Source: Nocardioides sp.
Lineage (GTDB): Bacteria; Actinomycetota; Actinomycetes; Propionibacteriales; Nocardioidaceae
Assembly: GCA_021166815.1 (NCBI GenBank)
Contig: JAJPEO010000082.1
Coordinates: forward strand, 1 to 11,707
Length of the DNA stretch: 11,707 bases
Direction of reading: 5' to 3'
Shown: positions 1 through 7,584 of the stretch, in pieces
Layout of the letters: every line of letters starts with the position of its first letter
Position numbering within the stretch: position 1 is the first letter of the stretch
The notes under the pieces: generated by a model
What the model saw: only the letters and a program-made list of their open reading frames with translations
Database searches by the model: none
Told to the model about the DNA's origin: nothing
Program-made: the position numbers and the translations under genes

Positions 1-467
1 CCGGGCTGGCCAGCCGCGTCGAGCTCTACCTGCTCGACGAGCCGACGTCGGGCCTCGACCCGCTCATGGAGGCGGAGTTCCAGCGCTGCGTGCACGAGCT
101 GCGCGAGGAGGGCGCGACCATCCTGCTCTCCAGCCACATCCTGGCCGAGGTCGAGGCGCTCTCCGACCGCGTCAGCATCATCCGCGCCGGCCGCAACGTG
201 CAGACCGGCACGCTGGCCGACCTGCGCCACCTGACCCACACGACCGTCCTCGCCGAGACCGACCACGACGGCGCCGAGCTGGCCGGGCTCGACGGTGTCC
301 ACCGCGTCCGCCGCGACGGCGGGCGGCTCGTCTTCGAGGTCGACGACGAGGCGCTGCAGGTCGTGCTGCCGAAGCTCGCGGCGATGGGGGTGCGGTCGCT
401 GCAGGCCCACCCGCCGACGCTCGAGGAGCTGTTCCTGCGCGAGTACGGCGAGGACGTGACCACGTGA
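1..467 (+). CDS. ABC exporter ATP-binding protein, C-terminal part
   Basis: Partial gene, cut by the left edge; the reading frame is open from base 3 and gives 154 residues. It is the nucleotide-binding subunit that would power the permease encoded next. Visible motifs are Walker B with the following D-loop (LYLLDEPTSGLDP, residues 9-21 of the fragment) and the H-loop histidine in LLSSHILAEVEALSDRV. Walker A and the LSGGQ signature lie outside the window. After the core, residues about 75-150 form the small C-terminal domain (DUF4162-like) seen in drug and antibiotic exporters, ending TLEELFLREYGED. The stop TGA overlaps the GTG start of the permease gene as GTGA, so the two are translationally coupled and surely form one transporter. 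The substrate cannot be read from this fragment. Confidence 0.93.
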   Translation, partial: GLASRVELYLLDEPTSGLDPLMEAEFQRCVHELREEGATILLSSHILAEVEALSDRVSIIRAGRNVQTGTLADLRHLTHTTVLAETDHDGAELAGLDGVHRVRRDGGRLVFEVDDEALQVVLPKLAAMGVRSLQAHPPTLEELFLREYGEDVTT

Positions 468-2056
468 GCACGCCGCGCGGTCACTTCGCCGGCACCCGCC
501 AGTTCGTGCGGCTGGCCCTGCGCCGCGACCGCATCCGGATCCCCCTGTGGGTCGTCGGCATCATCGGGACGACCGGGGCGTCGGCGTCCGCGGTGCAGGA
601 GTTCTACGCCACCCCCCAGCAGATCGCGTCCTACGCCTCGATGGTCGAGAGCAGCGCCTCCTCGCGGCTGCTCGCCGGCGTGCCCTACGACGTCGACACG
701 CTCGGCGGGATCATCGCCTACGAGGTCACCGCCGTCGCGGCGATCGGCACGGCGCTGATGATGATCTTCCTCGTCGTACGGCACACGCGCGCCGAGGAGG
801 AGTCGGGCACCTCGGAGCTGCTGCGCAGCGGCATCGCCGGACGGCACGCCGCCACCCTCGCCATCCTCCTCGTCGCCCTCGGCTGCAGCCTGCTCGTCGG
901 GGCGCTCGACGCGGCGGTGCTCGCCTGGACGGGCATGCCCGGCACCGACTCCGTCGCGCACGGCGCGGCGCTGGCAGCCGTCGGGGTCGTCTTCACCGGC
1001 GTCGCCGCGATCGCTGCCCAGGTCGTCGCCTCCGCTCGCGGCGCCCTCGCGCTGGCCGGGGGCGTGCTGGGCGTGATGGTCGTCGGACGGGGCTGGGCCG
1101 CGGCCGAGGGCAGCGACCTGGTGTGGCTCTCGCCGATCGCGTGGCAGGAGGCGGTGCGGCCGTTCGGGGAGACCCGCTGGTGGATGCTGATACCTCTCGC
1201 CGCGCTGGCCGTCGTGCTGCTGCTGCTCGCAGGGGTGCTCACCGCCCACCGCGACTTCGGCGCCGGGCTCATCCAGCCGCGCCGCGGCCGGCCCCGCGCG
1301 ACCGCACTCGTGTCGACCCCGATCGGGCTGGCGCTGCGTACCCAGCGGGGCCTGCTCCTGGGCTGGGGCGCCGGGATCCTGGTGATGGGCATGGTCTACG
1401 GCACGTTCTCCCAGGACATCGGCACCTTCGTGGAGTCCAACCCCGAGATCCTCCAGGTGATGGGCGCCGACGAGGACGACCTGGTGCGCAGCTACTACGC
1501 ATTCATCCTCGCCTTCACCGCGATCCTCGCCTCGGCGTTCACCCTGACCTCGGTGCTGCGGGCACGCCACGACGAGCGCGTCGGGATCGCCGAACCCGTG
1601 CTGGCGACCGGGGTCTCGCGGGTGCGCTGGATGCGGGCCGGGATCGCCGTGGCGCTCCTGGGGAGCGTGCTGATGCTGCTCCTGCTCGGGTTCGGCACCG
1701 CCGGGATGCACGTCGCGACCACCGGCGACGGCGCCCTGTTCTGGCCGATCGTGCGTGGCGCGGTGTCGTACCTCCCCGCCATGGTGCTGCTGATCGGCCT
1801 CGCCGTGCTGCTCCACGGACTGCTGCCACGCCTGGCCCCGCTGGTGTGGACGGTCTTCGTCTTCGCGCTGCTGCAGACCTACCTCGGCGAGATCCTCGAC
1901 CTGCCCGACTGGGCCGCAGGCCTCTCGCCCTACCACCACCTCCCGCTGCTGCCGCTGGAGTCGTTCGACGCCGCGCCGGCCGCTGTGCTCACCGGGCTCG
2001 GTGTGCTCGGGGTCGTCGGGGGGCTGGTCGGCGTGCGGCGCCGCGATGTGGGGTGA
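464..2056 (+). CDS. ABC-2 type exporter permease (polyketide antibiotic exporter-like)
   Basis: A 530-residue integral membrane protein starting at GTG inside the end of the ATPase gene. About twelve hydrophobic helices can be drawn, near residues 26-45, 83-106, 129-157, 166-187, 193-210, 240-262, 295-315, 343-366, 390-413, 434-452, 456-475 and 502-524. The two halves look like diverged copies of one six-helix unit. Each begins with a LALR-type segment before its first helix (17-20 and 289-292). Each also has an acidic loop after its second helix (RHTRAEEESGTSELLRSG and RARHDERVGIAEPVLATG). This size and layout match actinobacterial permeases annotated as exporters of polyketide antibiotics (TnrB3-like). 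With the upstream ATPase it would pump a lipophilic compound or drug out of the cell. No biosynthetic genes or regulator for such a compound are in view, so the substrate is unknown. Confidence 0.9.
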   Translation: MSTPRGHFAGTRQFVRLALRRDRIRIPLWVVGIIGTTGASASAVQEFYATPQQIASYASMVESSASSRLLAGVPYDVDTLGGIIAYEVTAVAAIGTALMMIFLVVRHTRAEEESGTSELLRSGIAGRHAATLAILLVALGCSLLVGALDAAVLAWTGMPGTDSVAHGAALAAVGVVFTGVAAIAAQVVASARGALALAGGVLGVMVVGRGWAAAEGSDLVWLSPIAWQEAVRPFGETRWWMLIPLAALAVVLLLLAGVLTAHRDFGAGLIQPRRGRPRATALVSTPIGLALRTQRGLLLGWGAGILVMGMVYGTFSQDIGTFVESNPEILQVMGADEDDLVRSYYAFILAFTAILASAFTLTSVLRARHDERVGIAEPVLATGVSRVRWMRAGIAVALLGSVLMLLLLGFGTAGMHVATTGDGALFWPIVRGAVSYLPAMVLLIGLAVLLHGLLPRLAPLVWTVFVFALLQTYLGEILDLPDWAAGLSPYHHLPLLPLESFDAAPAAVLTGLGVLGVVGGLVGVRRRDVG

Positions 2057-2057
2057 G

Positions 2058-2163
2058 GGGGCGGTCGGTTTCCCCGCTTACGCGGGGAACTGGCCACTTA
2101 CTGGCCGAAATTCCGGCCAGTAGGTTCCGACTTCCCCGCTCAAGCGGGGAAACCAACCGCCCC
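2058..2163. repeat. 106-bp palindromic element with three nested hairpins
   Basis: This fills most of the gap after the permease gene. The outer arms, 2058-2089 and 2132-2163, are inverted copies of 32 bases with 3 mismatches. Each arm carries its own perfect 8-bp hairpin, TTCCCCGC-TTAC-GCGGGGAA at 2070-2089 and TTCCCCGC-TCAA-GCGGGGAA at 2132-2151. Between them lies a third hairpin with a 12-bp stem including one G-T pair (2096-2107 with 2114-2125, loop AAATTC). The whole can fold as one long stem or as a cloverleaf. There is no T-run after it, so a classical intrinsic terminator is not clear, though RNA from either strand would be highly structured. It looks like a REP- or MITE-type repeat; no flanking target duplication was seen. 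Confidence 0.8.
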
Positions 2164-2235
2164 AGAACCTCTGCGTACGTCGGGGGTTCGGTCAATGTGG
2201 CCTCCCCGCGGCGGGCCAGCCCCTACGGTCTGAAG

Positions 2236-2880
2236 ATGGGAGACCGGTGGCTGCCGTGGTCGGCGGCCTCGTTGGCGAGCGGCGCCGTCCTCGCGGTGCT
2301 GGCTTCCTTCGCGTTGCCCCTGTCGCTGGACGCTGGTGACCTGCTGTGGTCGGTCCACGAGGAGGGCTCGCTGTGGCTGGTCGGGGCGGCCGCGCTGTTC
2401 CTCGCCTCGATCGGTCTCACCTTCGGCCTGCCCACGATCCAGTGGCTGCTGCCCTCGCGCAACGCGGTGGTCGGCATGGTGGGCCTCGGGATCTGGGGGG
2501 TGGGCACGATCAGCCTGGCCGGGCTCTCGATGCTGCTGGTCGCCTTCCGGGCCGCGGTCCACCGGCTGGGCATGGGGCACGCCGACGTGGAGCTGGTCAG
2601 CCGCGACGCCGGGGTCACGGCCGCGATGACCACCTTCCTGATCGGCTTCTACCTCGGCGAGCTGATCAGCGCGCTCGTGCTGCTGCGCGGGGGCCAGGTG
2701 GGTCGCTGGGTGCCGCTGCTGATGCTGGTGCACATCGGGCTCGTGCCCGTCACCTCCCTGCTCCCGACGCAGCTGCAGGGACTGCAGGCGATCGCCATGG
2801 GGGTCGCGCTGATGGGCGTCGCGGTGAAGGCGACGGAGATCTGGGCACACGACCAGGTGCTGGGACAGCGGCGTACGTGA
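2236..2880 (+). CDS. Six-helix membrane protein of unknown function
   Basis: A 214-residue, mostly hydrophobic protein that I cannot place in a known family with confidence; a DUF4386-like protein is one weak possibility. Six membrane segments can be seen, near residues 8-30, 44-68, 77-105, 131-152, 157-177 and 182-203. A short polar stretch with HADVELVSRDAG sits between helices 3 and 4. The ATG at 2236 has no good Shine-Dalgarno sequence, but a TACGGT box (2224-2229) lies just before it, which would suit a leaderless transcript. An in-frame GTG at 2197, preceded by GGGGG at 2182-2186, is the alternative start and would add 13 residues. The gene stands alone after the palindromic element and 58 bp before the next gene. 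Confidence 0.75.
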   Translation: MGDRWLPWSAASLASGAVLAVLASFALPLSLDAGDLLWSVHEEGSLWLVGAAALFLASIGLTFGLPTIQWLLPSRNAVVGMVGLGIWGVGTISLAGLSMLLVAFRAAVHRLGMGHADVELVSRDAGVTAAMTTFLIGFYLGELISALVLLRGGQVGRWVPLLMLVHIGLVPVTSLLPTQLQGLQAIAMGVALMGVAVKATEIWAHDQVLGQRRT

Positions 2881-2883
2881 CCT

Positions 2884-2922
2884 CGGCACGGCAGACTGTC
2901 CCCGACGTGCCGCCGCGGCACG
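2884..2922 (+). promoter_or_regulatory. Competing hairpins in the leader of the next gene
   Basis: Three arms of one short sequence alternate here: CGGCACG (2884-2890), CGTGCCGC (2906-2913) and GCGGCACG (2915-2922). The middle arm can pair with the first, giving a 7-bp stem with a 15-base loop, or with the third, giving an 8-bp near-perfect palindrome. The Shine-Dalgarno run GGGGGAGGG at 2925-2933 follows the third arm directly. The arrangement could be a switch of the attenuator kind, a dimer-bound operator, or only a leaky stop for the gene before it. The pairing is seen; any regulatory role is inference. Confidence 0.35.
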
Positions 2923-2938
2923 ACGGGGGAGGGTTGGG

Positions 2939-4441
2939 ATGCGTCGACTCGGTGTGCTGCTCATCGGCCTGTGGCTGGCCGCGCTGGCCCAGCCGGCCGC
3001 GGCGGACCCTGCCGTGGACGCCTACCTCGACGGCGTCGCCGCCGCGCTCGCCCGGCCCGGGGTGCACCTCGACCCCGCGGTGGCCGAGGCCGGCCTGCTC
3101 GACCAGCGGCAGGCCACCCGCCTGACCCGACGCGCGCGGCAGCTGGACGTGCCCGTACGGATCGCCGTCCTGCCGGCCGACAAGCTGAAGGTGGGAGGCC
3201 GCCTCGCCCACCAGCCCGGTACGACCATCCGACTGCTGCACGACCGCATCGCCCGCAAGGGCGTCATCGTGCTGCTGACGGCCGCGCCCAGCCGGCGCGA
3301 GGGCCAGTCGCTGCACGCCTACCAGTTCCACGACGAGGGCGAGGCCTACTACGACGTCGAGGGCGGCGTCGACGTCGCGATCGACTGCTGTGCCCCGGAG
3401 TACGGCCCCATGCTCAACGCCTTCCTGGACCACCTGGCGCAGGGCGGGGAGGAGGGAGGCATCCCGGGGGAGGACGTCTGGATCGACGAGGACGACTTCG
3501 GAGGTGTGGATCCCTTCGCGGACAGCTCCTCGCAGGGCCGGTCCCCGGTCCCGGGCGTGCTGTTGTTCGCGGTCGTGGTCGTCGTGGGACTCATGCTCGT
3601 CAGGGGGATCGTGCAGTCCTCCCGACCCGGCCGAGGCCGAGGTTTCGCGTCGGTGTCGCCCTGGGACTCCGTCGACCCGGAGGCGCTGCGCGGGCCGCTG
3701 GAGGAGGAGGTCATCGAGCTGTCGGAGAAGGTGACCGCGATGCCGAGTGCCTTCACCGACCCGCCCGAGATCACCGTGCGCCTGAGCAGCGCGCTCACCA
3801 GGATCGAGGAGGCCCGCAACCGCCTCGACACGATGAGCACGGGCGCCGACGCGCGCTTCGTCACCGAGCGGCTCGCCGACGTCCGCTACGAGGTCGCCGC
3901 CGTCGAGGCGCTCCGGGCCGGCAAGCCGGTCCCGGTGCGTACGCCCCCTTGTTTCCTCGACCCGCGCCACGGCCCGAGCGTCGTCTCGGTCCCCTTCACG
4001 CCGCCCGGTGGCGTGGAGCGGGAGGTGCCCGTCTGCGTGTCGTGCCAGCGCGAGATCGCGGCCGGCCTGCAGCCCGCGATCCGCCAGCTCGAGGTCGACG
4101 GCGTGCTCCAGCCGTACTGGCGCACCGGCCGGGCCGGGCTGCTCTACCTCAACACCTACTGGGGCGCCCAGCGCTTCGCCGACCCCCAGGTGCAACGCCA
4201 GCGCGAGCTCTTCGAGCAGCCGGTCGAGCCGCTGCGCGGCGCCGGCAGCGGGGGCTTCTTCCGTGGCGGAGGCGGCTTCTTCGGCGGGGGCGGCGGGGGC
4301 AGCCACGGCGGCGGCTCGGGATTCGGCGGCTTCTCGGGCGGCGGTCACAGCCACGGCGGTGGAGGCGGCTTCGGGGGAGGCGGCGGCTTCGGTGGTGGGG
4401 GCGGTGGCGGGCAGAGCCACGGCGGTGGACGGGGCTTCTGA
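2939..4441 (+). CDS. Secreted, membrane-anchored protein with Gly/His/Ser-rich tail
   Basis: A 500-residue protein of a type common in actinobacteria but with no assigned function. The order is a signal peptide (1-22, likely cut after PAAA), an exported domain (24-200), one membrane helix (about 205-225), a probably cytoplasmic region (about 240-433) and a low-complexity tail (434-500) of Gly with Phe, His and Ser. The exported part, with PVRIAVLPAD and later GVIVLLTA, recalls TPM-type domains. TPM proteins also often end in Gly-rich tails, but the match is only suggestive. Region 250-325 is predicted helical. Cys338 (in PPCFLDPRHG) and Cys366/Cys369 (VCVSC) could form a metal or disulphide site. 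The start is well supported by GGGGGAGGG at 2925-2933. The stop lies three bases from the convergent SnoaL-like gene. Confidence 0.82.
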   Translation: MRRLGVLLIGLWLAALAQPAAADPAVDAYLDGVAAALARPGVHLDPAVAEAGLLDQRQATRLTRRARQLDVPVRIAVLPADKLKVGGRLAHQPGTTIRLLHDRIARKGVIVLLTAAPSRREGQSLHAYQFHDEGEAYYDVEGGVDVAIDCCAPEYGPMLNAFLDHLAQGGEEGGIPGEDVWIDEDDFGGVDPFADSSSQGRSPVPGVLLFAVVVVVGLMLVRGIVQSSRPGRGRGFASVSPWDSVDPEALRGPLEEEVIELSEKVTAMPSAFTDPPEITVRLSSALTRIEEARNRLDTMSTGADARFVTERLADVRYEVAAVEALRAGKPVPVRTPPCFLDPRHGPSVVSVPFTPPGGVEREVPVCVSCQREIAAGLQPAIRQLEVDGVLQPYWRTGRAGLLYLNTYWGAQRFADPQVQRQRELFEQPVEPLRGAGSGGFFRGGGGFFGGGGGGSHGGGSGFGGFSGGGHSHGGGGGFGGGGGFGGGGGGGQSHGGGRGF

Positions 4442-4444
4442 GGC

Positions 4445-4954
4445 TCAGCGCCCCGTCGGCGCGCTCCGGCCCGCGGCCCCGTCGCCGAGCAGGGCGGGTG
4501 CCTCCTCGTTGCCGTTCAGCAGCCGCGACGTCCGATTGCTGATGCGCCACCCGCCCTCGGTGCGCACCAGGGTGAAGTGGTTGGCTCCCGACCGCACCGG
4601 GAAGAACCGCCCCTCGTGGTGGACGACCAGGATCGAGTGGCACACCGCCACGGCGGTGTCGCCGTCGATGCTCACGCGCGCCGGCCCGAGGAAGTGGCTG
4701 CAGCCGCGGGCGATGAGGGTCTGGTGGTCGTCGCTGAGCACCATCGCCCGGATCGCGGCGGGGTCGCCCATCAGGAACTCATCGACGTCGTAGACGCCGT
4801 CCTCGGTCCACAGCCCGGCCACCGAGTCGGCGTCGCCCGCGTCGACGAGGGGGCCGTACGACGCCACCAGCTGGGAGATCTCGCGCTCGTCCTCGAGGTC
4901 GCGCAGCCGCGCCTCGAGAGCGGCAAGTCGGTCGTCGGTGCTCATGTCACTCAT
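4445..4954 (-). CDS. SnoaL-like (NTF2-fold) protein
   Basis: A 169-residue protein of the NTF2 superfamily, closest in style to SnoaL_4 (PF13577). A short charged helix (7-25) leads into EISQLVASYGPLVDAGDADSV, the usual first helices of the fold. Next come the LWTEDGVYDVDE strand (49-60), the SHFLGPARVSIDGDTAVA segment (86-103) and the closing pair of strands ending FTLVRTEGGWRISNRTSRLL (127-146). Such proteins act as small hydratases, isomerases or ring-hydroxylation partners, or as non-catalytic binding folds, so the reaction cannot be assigned. The ATG at 4954 has AGGAG (4959-4963) before it; ATG at 4945 is an alternative. It follows the IclR gene by 42 bp on the same strand and is likely co-transcribed with it, which suggests a link to the same catabolic pathway. 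The tail beyond residue 150 is extra and probably disordered. Confidence 0.85.
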   Translation of the reverse strand: MSDMSTDDRLAALEARLRDLEDEREISQLVASYGPLVDAGDADSVAGLWTEDGVYDVDEFLMGDPAAIRAMVLSDDHQTLIARGCSHFLGPARVSIDGDTAVAVCHSILVVHHEGRFFPVRSGANHFTLVRTEGGWRISNRTSRLLNGNEEAPALLGDGAAGRSAPTGR

Positions 4955-4996
4955 TGTGCTCCTGGGCCGCGCCCGGGACGAGCATCTCCGCAGGCG

Positions 4997-5761
4997 TCAG
5001 CCCTCGGTGAGCAGCGCGCGCCGGGCGAGGGTCGCCGCGACCCCGTTGGCAGCCGCGCGCACCGACGCGGCGTGCTGCTCGGGCCGGAACCGGGTCACGG
5101 TGCCCGCGATGCTCAGCGCCGCGACGGGCCGGTCGTCGGCGTCGAGCACCGGCGCGGCGACGCAGACGACCCCCATCGTCGACTCCTCGTACTCGTACGA
5201 CACCCCCTGCTGGACGATCTGGTCGAGCTGGGAGCGCAGGCGGCCCGGGGCGGTGAGGGTGCGCGGGGTCAGCCGGTCGAGGGGGCCGCTCAGCACGGTG
5301 ACCCAGACGTCCTGCGGGGCGTGGGCCAGCAGCGCCTTGCCGAGTGCCGTGGCGTGCAGCGGCATCCGGCCGCCGACGCGGGTGGGGGTACGCGCGCCCT
5401 TGTGGCCGGCGACCTTGGCGACGTAGACGACCTCGGTGCCCTCGCGGATGCCGAGGTGGACGACCTCGTGGGTGCGCTCGTAGAGGTCCTCCATGAACGG
5501 GGTCGCCACCTCGATCAGGGTGCGCTCGACGCTGGCGAGCATGCCCAGCTCGAACAGGTGCGACCCGAGGTGGAAGTCCCCGTCGCGGCGGTCGAGCAGG
5601 CCGGCTCCGACCAGGTCCCCGGCCACCCGGTGCAGGGTCCCCTTCGGCAGGCCGGTGCGCCGTTGCAGCTCGGCCAGGCTCAGTCCGTGGTCGTCGGCGG
5701 AGAAGGCGTGCAGGATCGTCATCACCTTGCCGAGGACGGAGCTGGGGTCCATGCCGCCCAT
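4997..5761 (-). CDS. IclR-family transcriptional regulator
   Basis: A 254-residue DNA-binding regulator of normal length for the family. Residues about 7-65 form the winged helix-turn-helix; the HTH itself is [20 protein letters not shown] (28-47). The effector domain spans about 75-250, with the family's [17 protein letters not shown] stretch (130-146) and the late [22 protein letters not shown] block (196-217). It probably senses an aromatic or steroid breakdown product and controls the divergent hydratase-dehydrogenase-aldolase operon, 60 bp away. A perfect palindrome of IclR-operator form ends one base before the ATG at 5761, so autoregulation is likely. A second in-frame ATG at 5752 (MDPSSV) is an equally possible start; neither has a strong Shine-Dalgarno sequence. 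Whether it activates or represses cannot be read. Confidence 0.93.
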   Translation of the reverse strand: MGGMDPSSVLGKVMTILHAFSADDHGLSLAELQRRTGLPKGTLHRVAGDLVGAGLLDRRDGDFHLGSHLFELGMLASVERTLIEVATPFMEDLYERTHEVVHLGIREGTEVVYVAKVAGHKGARTPTRVGGRMPLHATALGKALLAHAPQDVWVTVLSGPLDRLTPRTLTAPGRLRSQLDQIVQQGVSYEYEESTMGVVCVAAPVLDADDRPVAALSIAGTVTRFRPEQHAASVRAAANGVAATLARRALLTEG

Positions 5762-5780
5762 TGTTCCACTGGGTGGAACA
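5762..5780. promoter_or_regulatory. Probable IclR operator palindrome
   Basis: The arms TGTTCCAC and GTGGAACA are perfect inverted copies around a 3-base centre (TGG on the plus strand). Palindromes with TTCCAC/GTGGAA half-sites are typical targets of IclR-family dimers. It lies directly against the ATG of the IclR gene and 41 bp before the hydratase ATG, so one bound dimer could block the regulator's own expression and control the divergent operon. The symmetry is seen in the sequence; binding by the neighbouring IclR protein is inferred from position. Confidence 0.78.
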
Positions 5781-5785
5781 TCGCG

Positions 5786-5815
5786 CTGGCAACCCCGCAC
5801 GACCGCACCCACGAT
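5786..5815 (+). promoter_or_regulatory. Candidate promoter of the hydratase operon
   Basis: CTGGCA (5786-5791) and CACGAT (5810-5815) are separated by 18 bp and loosely fit a -35/-10 pair. Transcription would then begin at or very near the ATG at 5822, giving a leaderless mRNA. This would fit the lack of a good Shine-Dalgarno sequence before that ATG. The boxes are weak and high-GC DNA gives such matches by chance. The operator at 5762-5780 would sit just upstream of the -35 box, a position that suits an activator. Confidence 0.25.
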
Positions 5816-5821
5816 GGGCGC

Positions 5822-6616
5822 ATGACCTCCCCCGAGATCCAGGCAGCCGCGCAGCGGTTGCAGCAGGCCGCCGAGAGCGGCGTCCCGTGCGAGCCGGTGC
5901 GCGACCTCATCGGCAAGGACGACGTGGCAGCGGCGTACGCCGTGCAGTCCGTCATCATCGGCGACCGCGTCGCCGCCGGCGCCACCGTGGTCGGCCGCAA
6001 GATCGGCCTCACCTCCCCGGCGGTGCAGGAGTGGCTCGGCGTCGACACCCCCGACTTCGGCGTGCTCCTCGACGACATGGAGTACGGCGAGGACCAGGTG
6101 GTCCCGATGAGCCGGATGCTGCAGCCGCGCGCCGAGGCCGAGATCGCCTTCGTGCTCAAGGAGGACCTCCTCGAGGGTCCGTTCACCGCCGAGTCGGTCC
6201 GCGGTGCCGTCGACCACGCCCGCGCCGCGATCGAGATCGTCGACAGCCGCATCCGCGACTGGGACATCCAGCTCGGCGACACCGTGGCCGACAACGCCTC
6301 CTCCGGCCTCTACGTCATGGGCGAGAAGAGGCTCACCCTCGACGAGCTCGAGCCGGTCGACGTCGAGATGACGATGACCTCCAACGGCGAGACCGTCTCC
6401 ACCGGCAACGGCGCCGCGTGCCTCGGCGACCCGCTCAACGCGCTCGCGTGGCTCGCGTCGGCGGCCGTCGAGTACGGCGACCCCCTGCGAGCCGGGCAGG
6501 TCATCCTCTCCGGCGCGCTGGGCCCGGTCTACCCCGTCCCCCACGGCGCCGTCGTGCGCGCCGACATCACCGGGCTCGGCTCGGTCACCGCAACGTTCAG
6601 CAACGAGGAGAACTGA
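5822..6616 (+). CDS. dmpE: 2-keto-4-pentenoate hydratase (2-hydroxypenta-2,4-dienoate hydratase)
   Basis: A 264-residue cytoplasmic enzyme that adds water to 2-hydroxypenta-2,4-dienoate, or a longer steroid-derived dienoate, to give 4-hydroxy-2-oxo acid. Equivalent names are MhpD, BphH and HsaE. Family motifs are all present: GRKIGLTS (58-65) with Lys60, the [14 protein letters not shown] stretch (73-86), the metal-binding pair in [10 protein letters not shown] (Glu105, Glu107), IEIVDSR with Glu138, and the ADNASSG turn (156-162). Length is normal for the family. It is the first gene of the operon; its TGA overlaps the next ATG by one base (TGATG). The ATG at 5822 is the only sensible start in frame; upstream there is only GGGCGC. 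The gene order matches mhpD-mhpF-mhpE and hsaE-hsaG-hsaF, so the exact chain length of the substrate is not settled. Confidence 0.94.
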   Translation: MTSPEIQAAAQRLQQAAESGVPCEPVRDLIGKDDVAAAYAVQSVIIGDRVAAGATVVGRKIGLTSPAVQEWLGVDTPDFGVLLDDMEYGEDQVVPMSRMLQPRAEAEIAFVLKEDLLEGPFTAESVRGAVDHARAAIEIVDSRIRDWDIQLGDTVADNASSGLYVMGEKRLTLDELEPVDVEMTMTSNGETVSTGNGAACLGDPLNALAWLASAAVEYGDPLRAGQVILSGALGPVYPVPHGAVVRADITGLGSVTATFSNEEN

Positions 6617-7584
6617 TGACTGACAAGAAGATCAAGGTCGCCATCATCGGGCCGGGCAACATCGGCACCGACCTGATGATCAAGGTGATGCGCACCTCCG
6701 AGATCCTGGAGATGGGTGCGATGGTCGGCATCGACCCCGAGTCCGACGGGCTCGCGCGCGCCGGCCGGTTCAAGGTGCCCACCACCCACGAGGGCGTCGA
6801 CGGCCTCATCGCCATGGACCACTTCGACGAGATCGACATCGTCTTCGACGCCACGTCGGCCGGGGCCCACAAGGCCAACGCCGCCAAGCTGTCGGCGTAC
6901 GGCAAGAAGCTCGTCGACCTGACGCCCGCCGCGATCGGTCCGTTCGTCGTGCCGGCGGTCAACCTCGAGGAGCACATCGGCCTCGACAACGTCAACATGG
7001 TCACCTGCGGCGGCCAGGCCACCATCCCGATCGTCGCCGCGGTCTCGCGGGTCACCGAGGTGCCCTACGCCGAGATCGTCGCCTCCATCGCGTCGAAGTC
7101 GGCCGGCCCGGGCACGCGCGCCAACATCGACGAGTTCACCGAGACCACCTCCCACGGGATCGAGGCCGTCGGCGGCGCCTGGAAGGGCAAGGCCATCATC
7201 ATCCTCAACCCCGCCGAGCCGCCGCTGATCATGCGCGACACCGTGTTCTGCCTGGTCAACGACCCCGACGAGACCCAGCAGGAGGCGATCCGCGACTCCA
7301 TCCACCGGATGGTCGAGGAGGTCTCGGCCTACGTCCCCGGCTACCGCCTCAAGCAGGAGGTGCAGTTCCAGCGCCTGCCCGAGGGCGAGCCGGTCCACAC
7401 CCTGCTCGGCAAGGGCGTCGGCGAGGTCGTCGTGACCCACAAGGTGGCCGTCTTCCTCGAGGTCGAGGGAGCAGCCCACTACCTGCCCGCGTACGCCGGC
7501 AACCTCGACATCATGACCTCGGCCGCGCTGCGGACCGGCGAGAAGATCGCCGAGCAGCTGGTGGGTTCCAAGGTCGGTGGTTGA
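6616..7584 (+). CDS. dmpF: Acetaldehyde dehydrogenase (acylating)
   Basis: A 322-residue enzyme that oxidises acetaldehyde, or propanal, with NAD and CoA to acetyl-CoA or propionyl-CoA. Other names are MhpF, BphJ and HsaG. It shows the N-terminal NAD-binding loop IIGPGNIG (10-17), the [12 protein letters not shown] segment (78-89) and the catalytic cysteine Cys131 in [10 protein letters not shown], close to Cys132 of the studied DmpF. The dimerisation half follows ([17 protein letters not shown], then ILNPAEPP). This enzyme normally forms a complex with the aldolase encoded next and receives the aldehyde through a protein channel. The ATG at 6616 overlaps the hydratase stop and has a strong GAGGAG at 6605-6610. 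The last two codons (Gly-Gly) and the TGA stop lie within the repeat at 7576-7615, so the C-terminus may have been trimmed or changed by that element. Confidence 0.96.
   Translation: MTDKKIKVAIIGPGNIGTDLMIKVMRTSEILEMGAMVGIDPESDGLARAGRFKVPTTHEGVDGLIAMDHFDEIDIVFDATSAGAHKANAAKLSAYGKKLVDLTPAAIGPFVVPAVNLEEHIGLDNVNMVTCGGQATIPIVAAVSRVTEVPYAEIVASIASKSAGPGTRANIDEFTETTSHGIEAVGGAWKGKAIIILNPAEPPLIMRDTVFCLVNDPDETQQEAIRDSIHRMVEEVSAYVPGYRLKQEVQFQRLPEGEPVHTLLGKGVGEVVVTHKVAVFLEVEGAAHYLPAYAGNLDIMTSAALRTGEKIAEQLVGSKVGG

Noticed and set aside
26..1939. A 637-codon open frame on the minus strand across the ABC transporter genes
   Set aside because: The product is a Gln/His/Arg/Gly-rich string with no domain, as expected from the reverse of GC-rich coding DNA; the opposite strand holds clear ABC motifs.
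2070..2151. Possible remnant type I-E CRISPR: two TTCCCCGC/GCGGGGAA stems 62 bp apart, close to a repeat-plus-spacer period
   Set aside because: The two units are inverted copies with different direct flanks, the spacer would itself be a hairpin, and there are only two units and no cas genes. A palindromic element explains it better.
2750..4420. A 556-codon minus-strand frame opposite the Gly-tail protein, and a similar one at 2140-2964
   Set aside because: Composition is Ala/Arg/Asp-biased without a domain. The plus strand has a signal peptide, a strong ribosome site and conserved-looking motifs.
4961..4977. CCTGGGC-CGC-GCCCGGG stem between the iclR and SnoaL-like genes
   Set aside because: Seven pairs in very GC-rich DNA, with no T-run and overlapping the ribosome site region; too weak to call a terminator or operator.
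4997..6544. Extending the IclR gene upstream through the hydratase region on the minus strand
   Set aside because: The extra residues are antisense to the hydratase motifs. The normal IclR N-terminus begins near 5761 or 5752.
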